DNA of 21,891 nt from positions 1-21,891 of the IMG/VR virus record IMGVR_UViG_3300021375_000187; one strand, written 5' to 3'. Position numbers and translations under genes: made by a program. Numbering within the stretch: position 1 is the first letter of the stretch; the number at the start of each line of letters is the position of its first letter. The DNA comes from a virus. This document shows, piece after piece, positions 15,724-21,891 of this stretch. The notes below the pieces were generated by a model, which saw only the letters and a program-made list of their open reading frames with translations, was not told where the DNA came from and did no database searches.

Positions 15724-17888
15724 TGAATAATAGTTTAGCAAAACTTCTAGCAACAGAAAATATCACCGTTCAAGTTGGTAATTATAATACTGCTTGGTTT
15801 GATATTAAATCCAGAGTACTAGGTCTTCCAGATTGGAAAGACATGACAAAGGACGTTGAGGATCTTCTTATAGGTCACGAAGTAGGCCATGCATTATTTA
15901 CTCCATACGAAGGCTGGCACGATAGCCCAGAAAAATTAGAAGGATGTCCTAGGTCATACATTAATGTAGTTGAAGACGCTAGAATTGAGAAAAACATTAA
16001 ATCAAAATATCCTGGATTGGTTGGACCAATGGCAAGAGGATATACTTCATTAGTAGCTAAGGAATTCTTTGGTGATCTTACTGATATTGATTGGGATAAT
16101 GTAAAACTCATTGATAAAATTAATCTTAAAGCTAAGATTGGTACATTATTAGATGTCCCAATGAATCCAGAAGAATCAGCATTATATAACGCTACAATGG
16201 TTACTGAATCATTTCAAGAAGTTTTAGATGTTGTTAGAGATATTTTAGCTTATACTAAAGAAAACCAAGAAGAACTAATTCAAAAACCAGAGACGCTTCC
16301 AGATTTTGATGAAAGCGATACTGAAGAAAATAACGATCCTACTACTCAAGGTCATGATGATTTTGAGCAAACACTAAGTAAAGAACAAGAGGCTACTGAA
16401 GAGGAACCAAGAGACGGCGAGGAATCTGACGATTCTGAAGAACCAGGACAAGCGGAGAAAGCAGTAGCTTCGCCTTTACCAGAGCATAGTGATGAAGATG
16501 TATCTATTACAGATGATATCTTTAGAGCAAAGGAAAAGGAGTTAATACCTGAGTCATCAAATACGTTTTATGCTAATGATGTTAAGGACGTTACACCATA
16601 TGTTATTCCATTTAAAGATTTAATGTCTAGAAGAAAAGAGGTATTAGAAAGCTTTAATCACGAATATGAAGATGGAACTGTTAACAAAAAACAAGTTCTT
16701 ACAATGAATATGGAAGTAGAATTCAAAAAGTACTTAAGTAAAGTTAAGAAAGCAGTTCAGCCAGCAGTAAAAGAATTTGAGCAAAAGAAAGCTGCGCATC
16801 AATGGCAGTATGCTACTACAGCAAAAACTGGTAGAATTGATGTTAACAAATTACACTCATACAAAATATCAGAAGACATTTTTTCACAAACGACTAACCT
16901 AGCCAATTCTAAAAATCATGGAATGTTTATGTTAATCGATTATTCTGGATCAATGGCTGGTGTTTTAAGTAATGTACTAGAGCAGTTAATCCATAGCATT
17001 ATATTTTGCAAAACAGTTAATATACCATTTGACGTATATGCATTTACAACTGGTGGCAATCATGATTATACTTCTTATAGAGATGGTGATTTTCAGATGG
17101 ATAATCTATCAATGCCACAGCTTATTCATTCAGATCTTAAAAAGAATGATTTTGAATTAGCTTTAAAATATCTTTATGCTAGAATGGAATGTGCTAGAGG
17201 ACCTCATGATTATTCAATATATGCTAGATGCGAAGAATGGGGATCAACACCTTTAAACCACGCACTAGTTTGTTCACATAAGTTAATTAAGAAGTTTAAA
17301 GCAATAAAAAATCTAGAGAAAGTTAACCTTATGTTAATCACTGATGGCGATACAAACAGATTAAGCATTATTGAAGATAGATCTCTTAGCGACAAGAAGC
17401 TTCCTACCACGAGCTCATACTATGGGTACGATGCAGAAATTAAAACTACCATTGATGGCAAAAAGTTAACACTAGCTGGAAGAGGTGTTAATGGTACTAA
17501 AAGTCTTTTACAAAATCTTAAGAAAAGATACGGAGTTAATGTTATAGGATTTTACATTGCTGATTCTAGAGGCGATCTAAATAGTGCTATATTCTCAAGT
17601 TATAGAGATCAAAACAAAGACGCTAATGATTGGGATACCAGTTTTGATAAGCATAAGAAAATAAAGTTAAAGGAAAGAAACAAAAACAAATGTATCGAGT
17701 ACAAAAACAGTAAAGGTTACGATAATCTTTACATTGTGTTAGACAAAGAGTTTAGTACAGACGAGGACGAATTCGAAGCAACTTCTGATCAAACTAAAAG
17801 CCAAATAACAAGAGCATTTAAAAAGTATAGCTCAAGTAAAAAGGTTAACAAGAGTTTGATGAGCAAATTTGGCCAGGCAGTAGCATAG
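15723..17888 (+). CDS. Zincin-VWA protein, CobT-like
   Basis: A 721-aa protein with two recognisable parts. The N-terminal domain has a zinc protease motif HEVGH (52-56), followed by NVVEDARIE where E84 could be the third ligand. A very acidic linker (about 195-260) precedes a C-terminal VWA domain with a complete MIDAS: DYSGS (D406, S408, S410), T509 in GSTPL and D541 in LITDGDT. The segment GRIDVNKLHSYKISEDIF just before the VWA resembles CobT. A MoxR/CobS-type AAA+ ATPase is the next gene, a standard pairing in which ATPase and VWA protein form a remodelling machine. A cobalt chelatase role is unlikely here since no CobN-like large subunit is seen; chaperone or regulated proteolysis is inference. 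Confidence 0.85.
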   Translation: MNNSLAKLLATENITVQVGNYNTAWFDIKSRVLGLPDWKDMTKDVEDLLIGHEVGHALFTPYEGWHDSPEKLEGCPRSYINVVEDARIEKNIKSKYPGLVGPMARGYTSLVAKEFFGDLTDIDWDNVKLIDKINLKAKIGTLLDVPMNPEESALYNATMVTESFQEVLDVVRDILAYTKENQEELIQKPETLPDFDESDTEENNDPTTQGHDDFEQTLSKEQEATEEEPRDGEESDDSEEPGQAEKAVASPLPEHSDEDVSITDDIFRAKEKELIPESSNTFYANDVKDVTPYVIPFKDLMSRRKEVLESFNHEYEDGTVNKKQVLTMNMEVEFKKYLSKVKKAVQPAVKEFEQKKAAHQWQYATTAKTGRIDVNKLHSYKISEDIFSQTTNLANSKNHGMFMLIDYSGSMAGVLSNVLEQLIHSIIFCKTVNIPFDVYAFTTGGNHDYTSYRDGDFQMDNLSMPQLIHSDLKKNDFELALKYLYARMECARGPHDYSIYARCEEWGSTPLNHALVCSHKLIKKFKAIKNLEKVNLMLITDGDTNRLSIIEDRSLSDKKLPTTSSYYGYDAEIKTTIDGKKLTLAGRGVNGTKSLLQNLKKRYGVNVIGFYIADSRGDLNSAIFSSYRDQNKDANDWDTSFDKHKKIKLKERNKNKCIEYKNSKGYDNLYIVLDKEFSTDEDEFEATSDQTKSQITRAFKKYSSSKKVNKSLMSKFGQAVA

Positions 17889-17895
17889 TGATACT

Positions 17896-17937
17896 TAGGC
17901 TAATTATTTTGCAAATAAATGCAAATAACCCTGTACA
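17896..17937 (+). repeat. Upstream promoter repeat, copy 2
   Basis: Differs from copy 1 (15406-15447) at two of 42 positions and likewise ends in TGTACA. It begins 8 bp after the stop of the VWA gene. Confidence 0.85.
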
Positions 17938-17960
17938 CTATGCATTAACTATGGTATAAT
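17932..17960 (+). promoter_or_regulatory. Early/middle-type promoter for the AAA+ gene
   Basis: TGTACA (17932-17937), 17 bp ending TGG, TATAAT (17955-17960). Initiation near 17967 would put the TTG at 17972 almost at the RNA end, which favours the ATG at 17990 as the start of the AAA+ gene. Confidence 0.88.
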
Positions 17961-17989
17961 AGTTATATAAATTGATAAGGAACTATATT

Positions 17990-19117
17990 ATGAACATAAA
18001 CACAAATACAATACTAAAAAGCTTAATGGAAACATATCCAGATAGCACTGTCTTTAAAAAAGCAGAAATCGTATCCATAGCAAATTCGCTAGGATTTAAA
18101 AAGAGTGATTATTCACCTCTAACTTCAACTGATAACAGGACCGATGTCAGAGGTCAATATGATCTTTCAGCTGTTATTATTCCAATGAGGGAATCTAATA
18201 CAATGGCTAAAACATCACCAACAGTAGTTGGAATGCAATCAATAGTAAATGAAGAGAAAACATTCGCTTCAGTTGATCCTACATTCGTACCATGGGGTGC
18301 ATATTCAGACGTCGTTAAAGTCGTTAAATCTGAAATGTTTTACCCTATCTATGTGTCAGGTCTAAGCGGTAATGGTAAAACCTTTATGGTCGAACAGGCA
18401 TGTGCTAAAGAAGGTAGAGAGTTTATTAGAGTGCAAATTAATCCAGAGACAGATGAAGACGATTTAATTGGCGGATTCAGATTAATCAATGGCGAAACAG
18501 TTTTCTCCAAAGGTCCAGTTCTAAAAGCTATGGAAAACGGAGCAATTCTTCTCCTAGATGAAATTGATAGAGCTACTAATAAAATCATGTGTCTTCAAGG
18601 AATCCTAGAAGGTAAGCCAGTCCTAGTTAAGAAAACTGGAGAGGTTGTTAAACCTACTAATGGATTCAATGTAATAGCAACTGCTAACACAAAGGGTAAA
18701 GGGTCAGACGATGGAAGATTCACAGCAGCTTCTATTATCGATGATGCTTTCCTAGAAAGATTCACAATATCAATTGATCAAGCATTTCCATCGGTATCAG
18801 TTGAAAAGAAAATTGTTAATAACCACATGAAAAAATTTGGAGAAGTCGACAAAGACTTTGCTGATAACTTAGTGGGATGGGCAGACATCATCAGAAAAAC
18901 TTTCTACGATGATGGAGTCGATGAAGTTATTTCAACAAGAAGGTTGTGTCATATTGCACAAACATTCTCAATCTTTAAAGATAAGATGAAATCAATTGAT
19001 CTATGTATCTCAAGGTTCGACGATGACACAAAAGCTGCATTCCTAGATCTTTACAGTAAGGTCGATGCAGGTATAGAAACAATTACTGACGAGGATTATA
19101 ATGGCGAAACAGCTTAA
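17990..19117 (+). CDS. cobS: MoxR/CobS-family AAA+ ATPase
   Basis: A 375-aa AAA+ protein of the MoxR/CobS type, widely named cobS in cyanophages. Walker A is GLSGNGKT (124-131), Walker B ILLLDEID (D190, E191), sensor 1 lies in IATANTKG, and ERFTI carries the arginine-finger region. The first 110 residues (KKAEIVSIANSLGFKKSDY) look like a small helical DNA- or protein-binding domain, as in phage CobS. ATG 17990 is chosen over an in-frame TTG at 17972 because AAGGA at 17976-17980 is correctly spaced from it. It has its own promoter although its likely partner, the VWA gene, lies just upstream. The cobalt chelatase role of bacterial CobS is known; its relevance in the phage is unproven. Confidence 0.9.
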   Translation: MNINTNTILKSLMETYPDSTVFKKAEIVSIANSLGFKKSDYSPLTSTDNRTDVRGQYDLSAVIIPMRESNTMAKTSPTVVGMQSIVNEEKTFASVDPTFVPWGAYSDVVKVVKSEMFYPIYVSGLSGNGKTFMVEQACAKEGREFIRVQINPETDEDDLIGGFRLINGETVFSKGPVLKAMENGAILLLDEIDRATNKIMCLQGILEGKPVLVKKTGEVVKPTNGFNVIATANTKGKGSDDGRFTAASIIDDAFLERFTISIDQAFPSVSVEKKIVNNHMKKFGEVDKDFADNLVGWADIIRKTFYDDGVDEVISTRRLCHIAQTFSIFKDKMKSIDLCISRFDDDTKAAFLDLYSKVDAGIETITDEDYNGETA

Positions 19118-19388
19118 CTACAAATTTAACGAAGGAGCTCTAATCAAAGAGCTTCAAGCGTATATCGATTCTACGTACGATGCACATTATGGACAAGGGG
19201 GATTACAATCCTCTGAGGTTATAGTGGATCGTGGACATGGTCTAGGATTCTTCCTGGGTAATGTCGATAAATACAATGCAAGGTACGGGAAAAAGGGTGA
19301 TGTGAAAGACCACCGAAAGGATCTTATGAAAGTATTGCATTATGCATTACTTGCTCTCTATGAGCATGATAGGATTAATTCAAACTAA
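19101..19388 (+). CDS. DUF3310-type small protein
   Basis: A 95-aa protein with the pattern of phage DUF3310 proteins: FFLGNVDKYNARYGKKG followed by RKDLMKVLHYALLALYEHD, i.e. a G-N-x-x-K-Y helix, a K-rich turn and a second helix. Some relatives are labelled nucleotide kinase, but no P-loop is present here, so that label is not supported. The start overlaps the end of the AAA+ gene by 17 bp in another frame, which implies coupled translation from the promoter at 17932-17960. Function unknown; a link to nucleotide metabolism is only by association in other phages. Confidence 0.75.
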   Translation: MAKQLNYKFNEGALIKELQAYIDSTYDAHYGQGGLQSSEVIVDRGHGLGFFLGNVDKYNARYGKKGDVKDHRKDLMKVLHYALLALYEHDRINSN

Positions 19389-19391
19389 CTA

Positions 19392-19420
19392 TGTACATTA
19401 TACTAAAAGTATGGTATAAT
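19392..19420 (+). promoter_or_regulatory. Early/middle-type promoter for the gp45 clamp
   Basis: TGTACA (19392-19397), 17-bp spacer ending TGG, TATAAT (19415-19420), in the 58-bp gap before gp45. The spacer contains ATACT-AAA-AGTAT, a perfect 5-bp inverted repeat (19400-19412). Confidence 0.88.
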
Positions 19421-19446
19421 ATACTATTAATTAAAAAGGTAATATT

Positions 19447-20118
19447 ATGAATATAACAAACGATACTCTCAAGGTATTGAAAAACTTTGCTACCATTAAT
19501 CCTAACATTGTGATTAAACCTGGTGGTCAACTAAAAACAATCTCTGAAGCTAAAAACATTATGGCTGTTGCTGATGGCACTGATGATTTTCCTACAGAGT
19601 TTGGAATCTATGATCTTAATGAGTTCTTATCTGTTTCAAATTTGGTACAAGATCCAAACTTTGATTTTCAAGATAAAAACGTTAAGATTACTTCAGGTGG
19701 TAACACTGTAACATATTTCTTTTCAGAGCCAGAGATCTTAACATCTCCTTCTAAAGAAATTACAATGCCAGACACCGAAGTTGGAATTTCCATTACACAG
19801 GAAGTTTTATCACAGGTTCGTAAAGCAGCTGCTGTACTTGGACATACTGAAATGTCTATTAAAGGTAACGGCGGTAAAGTAACACTATCAGTAGTTGATA
19901 GTTCAGATGCCACTGCTAACTCATTTGATATTGAACTTAACGACAATAACGATTGTACTGAAGAGTTTAATTTCATCGTAAATATTAATAATCTAAAATT
20001 GATCGAAGGTGATTACTTTGTGAATATCAGTTCTAAACTAATTTCACAGTGGACATGTTCATCAATGGCAGTTAAATATTTTATCGCTTTAGAGAAAGCG
20101 TCAACATTTGGCGTATAA
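19447..20118 (+). CDS. gp45: DNA polymerase sliding clamp gp45
   Basis: Trimeric processivity clamp for the phage DNA polymerase and the mobile activator of late transcription through gp55 and gp33. The 223 residues match T4 gp45 (228) in length and pattern: LKNFATINPNIVIKPGGQLKT at the N-terminus (T4 LLKNFATINSGIMLKSGQ), FGIYDLNEFLSVSNLV (T4 VAIYDLNGFLGILSLV), FNFIVNINNLKLIEGDYFV (T4 FNFIINMANMKMQPGNYKL), and a C-terminal VKYFIALEKASTF. Own promoter 27 bp upstream of the ATG; a late box overlaps its stop codon. The clamp-loader genes follow after two small genes. Confidence 0.96.
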   Translation: MNITNDTLKVLKNFATINPNIVIKPGGQLKTISEAKNIMAVADGTDDFPTEFGIYDLNEFLSVSNLVQDPNFDFQDKNVKITSGGNTVTYFFSEPEILTSPSKEITMPDTEVGISITQEVLSQVRKAAAVLGHTEMSIKGNGGKVTLSVVDSSDATANSFDIELNDNNDCTEEFNFIVNINNLKLIEGDYFVNISSKLISQWTCSSMAVKYFIALEKASTFGV

Positions 20119-20121
20119 ATA
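20114..20121 (+). promoter_or_regulatory. T4-type late promoter box overlapping the gp45 stop
   Basis: Exact TATAAATA whose bases 20116-20118 are the gp45 stop codon. It would give a late transcript with a leader of about 110 nt for the 91-aa gene at 20238. Confidence 0.75.
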
Positions 20122-20148
20122 TAATGGTATATTATATACGCAATAGGA

Positions 20149-20201
20149 ATTCTCATAATAATTATGAGGATATAGTGTAAGATGCGGATAACCGGTCTTA
20201 C
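20149..20201 (+). other. Two tandem hairpins in the leader of the 91-aa gene
   Basis: The first is a near-perfect palindrome, CTCATAAT-A-ATTATGAG (20152-20168), extended by a few outer pairs. The second pairs GTAAGAT and CGG with CCG and GTCTTAC (20177-20201) around the loop ATAA, with one bulged G. Neither is followed by a T-run. They lie downstream of the late box, within the untranslated leader. Confidence 0.6.
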
Positions 20202-20237
20202 TAATTATAGTCTAACTTTGATCAAAGGAGAAACAAA

Positions 20238-20513
20238 ATGACTAATCAAGTAGAAACTCAAGCTGGTGAGGAACAAGAACCAGTACAACTAAGTCTTCAG
20301 GACATCTCAACTTTTGTGCAGATTATCGATATCTGTTCTAAAAGAGGTGGTTTTGAAGGTCAAGAAATGGAAGCAATCGGCGGTCTTAGAAATAGAACCG
20401 TTCAGTTTCTAAACCAAGCATCAGAAGCTCAAGGTGAAAAAGCTCCAGAAGGTATGGTACCATCTGAAGGCGATCCCGATGTAACTGTTGATACTGGCGA
20501 AGCAGACGCTTAG
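20238..20513 (+). CDS. Hypothetical late protein, 91 aa
   Basis: An acidic 91-aa protein. Its middle (VQLSLQDISTFVQIIDICSKRGGFEGQEM) is likely helical, followed by EAIGGLRNRTVQFLNQASEAQ and a flexible acidic tail rich in G, E, P and D. Similar proteins occur as conserved hypotheticals in marine T4-like phages, as far as I recognise. A strong ribosome site (AAAGGAG) precedes the ATG, a late box with a structured leader lies upstream, and a terminator follows, so it is a self-contained late unit placed between clamp and clamp loader. Late expression suggests a virion or assembly role (inference). Confidence 0.8.
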   Translation: MTNQVETQAGEEQEPVQLSLQDISTFVQIIDICSKRGGFEGQEMEAIGGLRNRTVQFLNQASEAQGEKAPEGMVPSEGDPDVTVDTGEADA

Positions 20514-20530
20514 TTGAAAGATTAGCCTAT

Positions 20531-20555
20531 TGCGGAGGTGGCTCCTCCGTATTTT
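20531..20555 (+). terminator. Intrinsic terminator after the 91-aa gene
   Basis: CGGAGG (20533-20538) and CCTCCG (20544-20549) pair around TGGCT, with outer G-T and T-A pairs, followed by ATTTTATTAATTTT. The stem is GC-rich, but the T-run is interrupted, so it may be leaky. Confidence 0.75.
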
Positions 20556-20581
20556 ATTAATTTTATTATGAAGGATTTATT

Positions 20582-20839
20582 ATGGATCGCAATGAAACAT
20601 CACGCTTAATCGAAGCACTAAAACGAGGTTCTGTTACAGTAACCTTTCAAAAAATTGACTCAGACGAAATTAGAGTCATGCCATGTACTCTCAACCCCCC
20701 AGTTCTAAAAGCTAATGGAGTTCAATCTATTATCGAAAACATCGATCCTAACACGCATCATATTGCTGCTTGGTCTCTTGACAAAGACGCATGGAGATCG
20801 TTTAGACTAGATACTGTTCTTGGTTGGGAGGTACTATAA
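20582..20839 (+). CDS. DUF2693 (WYL_2-type) Sm-like small protein
   Basis: An 85-aa protein matching the phage DUF2693 pattern: an N-terminal helix (RLIEALKRG), a strand SVTVTFQKIDSDE, and the hallmark IRVMPCTL, then a C-terminal AAWSLDKDAWRSFRLDTVLGWEVL in place of the usual basic strand. The family is predicted to form an SH3/Sm-like barrel; its function is unknown to me. Its stop overlaps the gp44 start by one base, tying it to the clamp-loader genes, and its coding end holds the GGGAGGT that serves as the gp44 ribosome site. The conserved location next to the clamp loader hints at a replication-associated role. Confidence 0.78.
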   Translation: MDRNETSRLIEALKRGSVTVTFQKIDSDEIRVMPCTLNPPVLKANGVQSIIENIDPNTHHIAAWSLDKDAWRSFRLDTVLGWEVL

Positions 20840-21774
20840 TGCAAGAATTTCTTTGGGTAGAGAAATATCGTCCACAAACAATTAAAGATACAATTTTACC
20901 AAATTCAATCAAGAAAACTTTTGAAGATATTGTTAAAGGGGGTGACTTACACAATATGCTTCTTACCGGCTCAGCCGGCCTTGGTAAAACTACTGTCGCT
21001 AAAGCTTTGTGCAACGAGTTGTCATTAGATTATATTATAATTAATGGCTCCGAAGAGGGTAACATTGATACTCTCAGAGGTAAAATCAAGCAGTTTGCTT
21101 CATCGGTATCATTACAGGGTGGCTATAAAGTAGTTATCCTTGATGAAGCAGACTACTTGAACCCACAATCAACACAACCAGCTTTGCGTGGATTCATCGA
21201 AGAATTCTCAGGAAACTGTAGGTTTATACTAACATGCAATTTCAAAAACAGAATTATCGATCCGCTTCATTCTCGATGTACAACTATTGAGTTTAATGTA
21301 CCTAAAAAGTCAATGCCAAAACTCTGTGATCAATTTCTTAGTCGTTGTCAATATATTCTAGAACAAGAAAATATTACTTACGATCGTAACGTCGTTGCAG
21401 AACTTATTATTAAACACATGCCTGATTGGCGTAAAGTAATAAATGAGTTACAGCGATATAGTACCAGTGGAACAATTGATACTGGAATACTTGTAACGCT
21501 CTCTGATGCTTCTATTAGTGATTTAATGGAACATCTAAAACTTAAAAACTTTAAGCTTATGCGACAATGGGTTGCAGATAACATTGACACAGAACCAGCT
21601 TCACTCTTTCGTAAAGTCTACGATAACATGAATGAATATGTTGATCCTCAAAGTATACCGCAACTGGTACTTATTTTGGCAGATTACCAATACAAAAATT
21701 CATTTGTTGCTGATCATGAGTTGAATATGGTTGCATGCTTAACTGAGATAATGGCTGGAGTTAAATTCAAATGA
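20839..21774 (+). CDS. gp44: Clamp loader large subunit gp44
   Basis: AAA+ ATPase that, with gp62, opens the gp45 clamp and places it on DNA. Of its 311 residues (T4 gp44 319), the start WVEKYRP is the loader family signature; Walker A is GSAGLGKT (44-51), Walker B VVILDEAD (D102, E103), and the SRC arginine-finger motif is at 145-147. The C-terminal collar includes PDWRKVINELQRYSTSG. ATG 20839 is chosen over an in-frame TTG at 20824 because GGGAGGT lies 6 bp before it and the ATG overlaps the upstream stop (TAATG). gp62 starts inside its end with a 4-bp ATGA overlap. Confidence 0.96.
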   Translation: MQEFLWVEKYRPQTIKDTILPNSIKKTFEDIVKGGDLHNMLLTGSAGLGKTTVAKALCNELSLDYIIINGSEEGNIDTLRGKIKQFASSVSLQGGYKVVILDEADYLNPQSTQPALRGFIEEFSGNCRFILTCNFKNRIIDPLHSRCTTIEFNVPKKSMPKLCDQFLSRCQYILEQENITYDRNVVAELIIKHMPDWRKVINELQRYSTSGTIDTGILVTLSDASISDLMEHLKLKNFKLMRQWVADNIDTEPASLFRKVYDNMNEYVDPQSIPQLVLILADYQYKNSFVADHELNMVACLTEIMAGVKFK

Positions 21775-21891
21775 CACCGTTCGATTATCTAAAAGCAATC
21801 AATAATTCTAAAAAGAATATTATTGTAGACGACTTATCGGAAAATGAGTATAACGCCTTTATGGTAAATAGAGGGTTATCGTTTTTCCCTA
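21771..21891 (+). CDS. gp62: Clamp loader small subunit gp62, 3' end outside window
   Basis: The first 40 codons of a frame beginning at the ATGA overlap with gp44. The visible protein starts MTPFDYLKAINNSKKNI and includes YNAFMVNRGLSFFP, which matches the conserved KFMVENALSQFP segment of T4 gp62 and the similar VNR-LS--P motif of marine relatives. gp62 is the non-ATPase subunit of the clamp loader and follows gp44 in all T4-like phages. The rest of the gene lies beyond the right edge. Confidence 0.85.
   Translation, partial: MTPFDYLKAINNSKKNIIVDDLSENEYNAFMVNRGLSFFP

Noticed and set aside
20824-20838. TTG start for gp44 and TTG start (17972) for the AAA+ gene
   Set aside because: In both cases a purine-rich ribosome site is correctly spaced for the downstream ATG, and the TTG would overlap that site.
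20833-20840. TATAAT at the DUF2693/gp44 junction as a possible promoter
   Set aside because: No TG extension or upstream box, it encodes the end of DUF2693 and overlaps the gp44 start codon.

Overview
The window is a piece of an AT-rich T4-like myovirus genome, most like the marine branch (cyanophage or pelagiphage relatives). The gene order 17-18-19-20-67-21-22-23-(gp3 position)-uvsY-uvsW-55-47-46-cobS-45-44-62 is recognisable from the proteins. All genes read on the + strand, packed with 1-17 bp overlaps or short gaps. I saw no tRNA, integrase, insertion sequence or CRISPR array. The host cannot be fixed from the sequence.

Bases 1-9274 are the virion module: the large terminase subunit (start cut off), tail sheath, tail tube, portal, a tiny gp67-like prohead core protein, prohead protease, scaffold core, major capsid protein, and a second tail-tube-family protein where marine T4-like phages usually have gp3. 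Four exact TATAAATA late boxes (1439, 3767, 5317, 8784) punctuate this part, and a strong intrinsic terminator follows the capsid gene.

Bases 9312-15353 are recombination, repair and late-transcription control: UvsY, UvsW, an Sm-like small protein, a 67-aa orphan, the late sigma factor gp55, and the gp47/gp46 (Mre11/Rad50-like) nuclease. Bases 15499-19388 hold an accessory cassette: a 74-aa orphan, a 721-aa zincin plus VWA (CobT-like) protein, its MoxR/CobS-type AAA+ partner, and a DUF3310 protein. Bases 19447-21891 are the replication clamp (gp45), a late-promoter-driven orphan, a DUF2693 protein, and the clamp loader (gp44, and the start of gp62).

The most striking non-coding signal is a family of five near-identical promoters, TGTACA - 17 bp spacer ending in TGG - TATAAT. 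Four lie on + in front of gp55, the 74-aa/VWA pair, the AAA+ gene and gp45. One lies on the minus strand at 11702-11730, pointing antisense into the gene at 11270-11668. Their targets (late sigma, recombination, replication clamp) resemble T4 middle genes, and the layout (extended -10 plus a fixed box near -30) resembles T4 MotA-dependent promoters with a different box. gp45 and gp55 made from these promoters would then be expected to fire the TATAAATA promoters of the virion genes.
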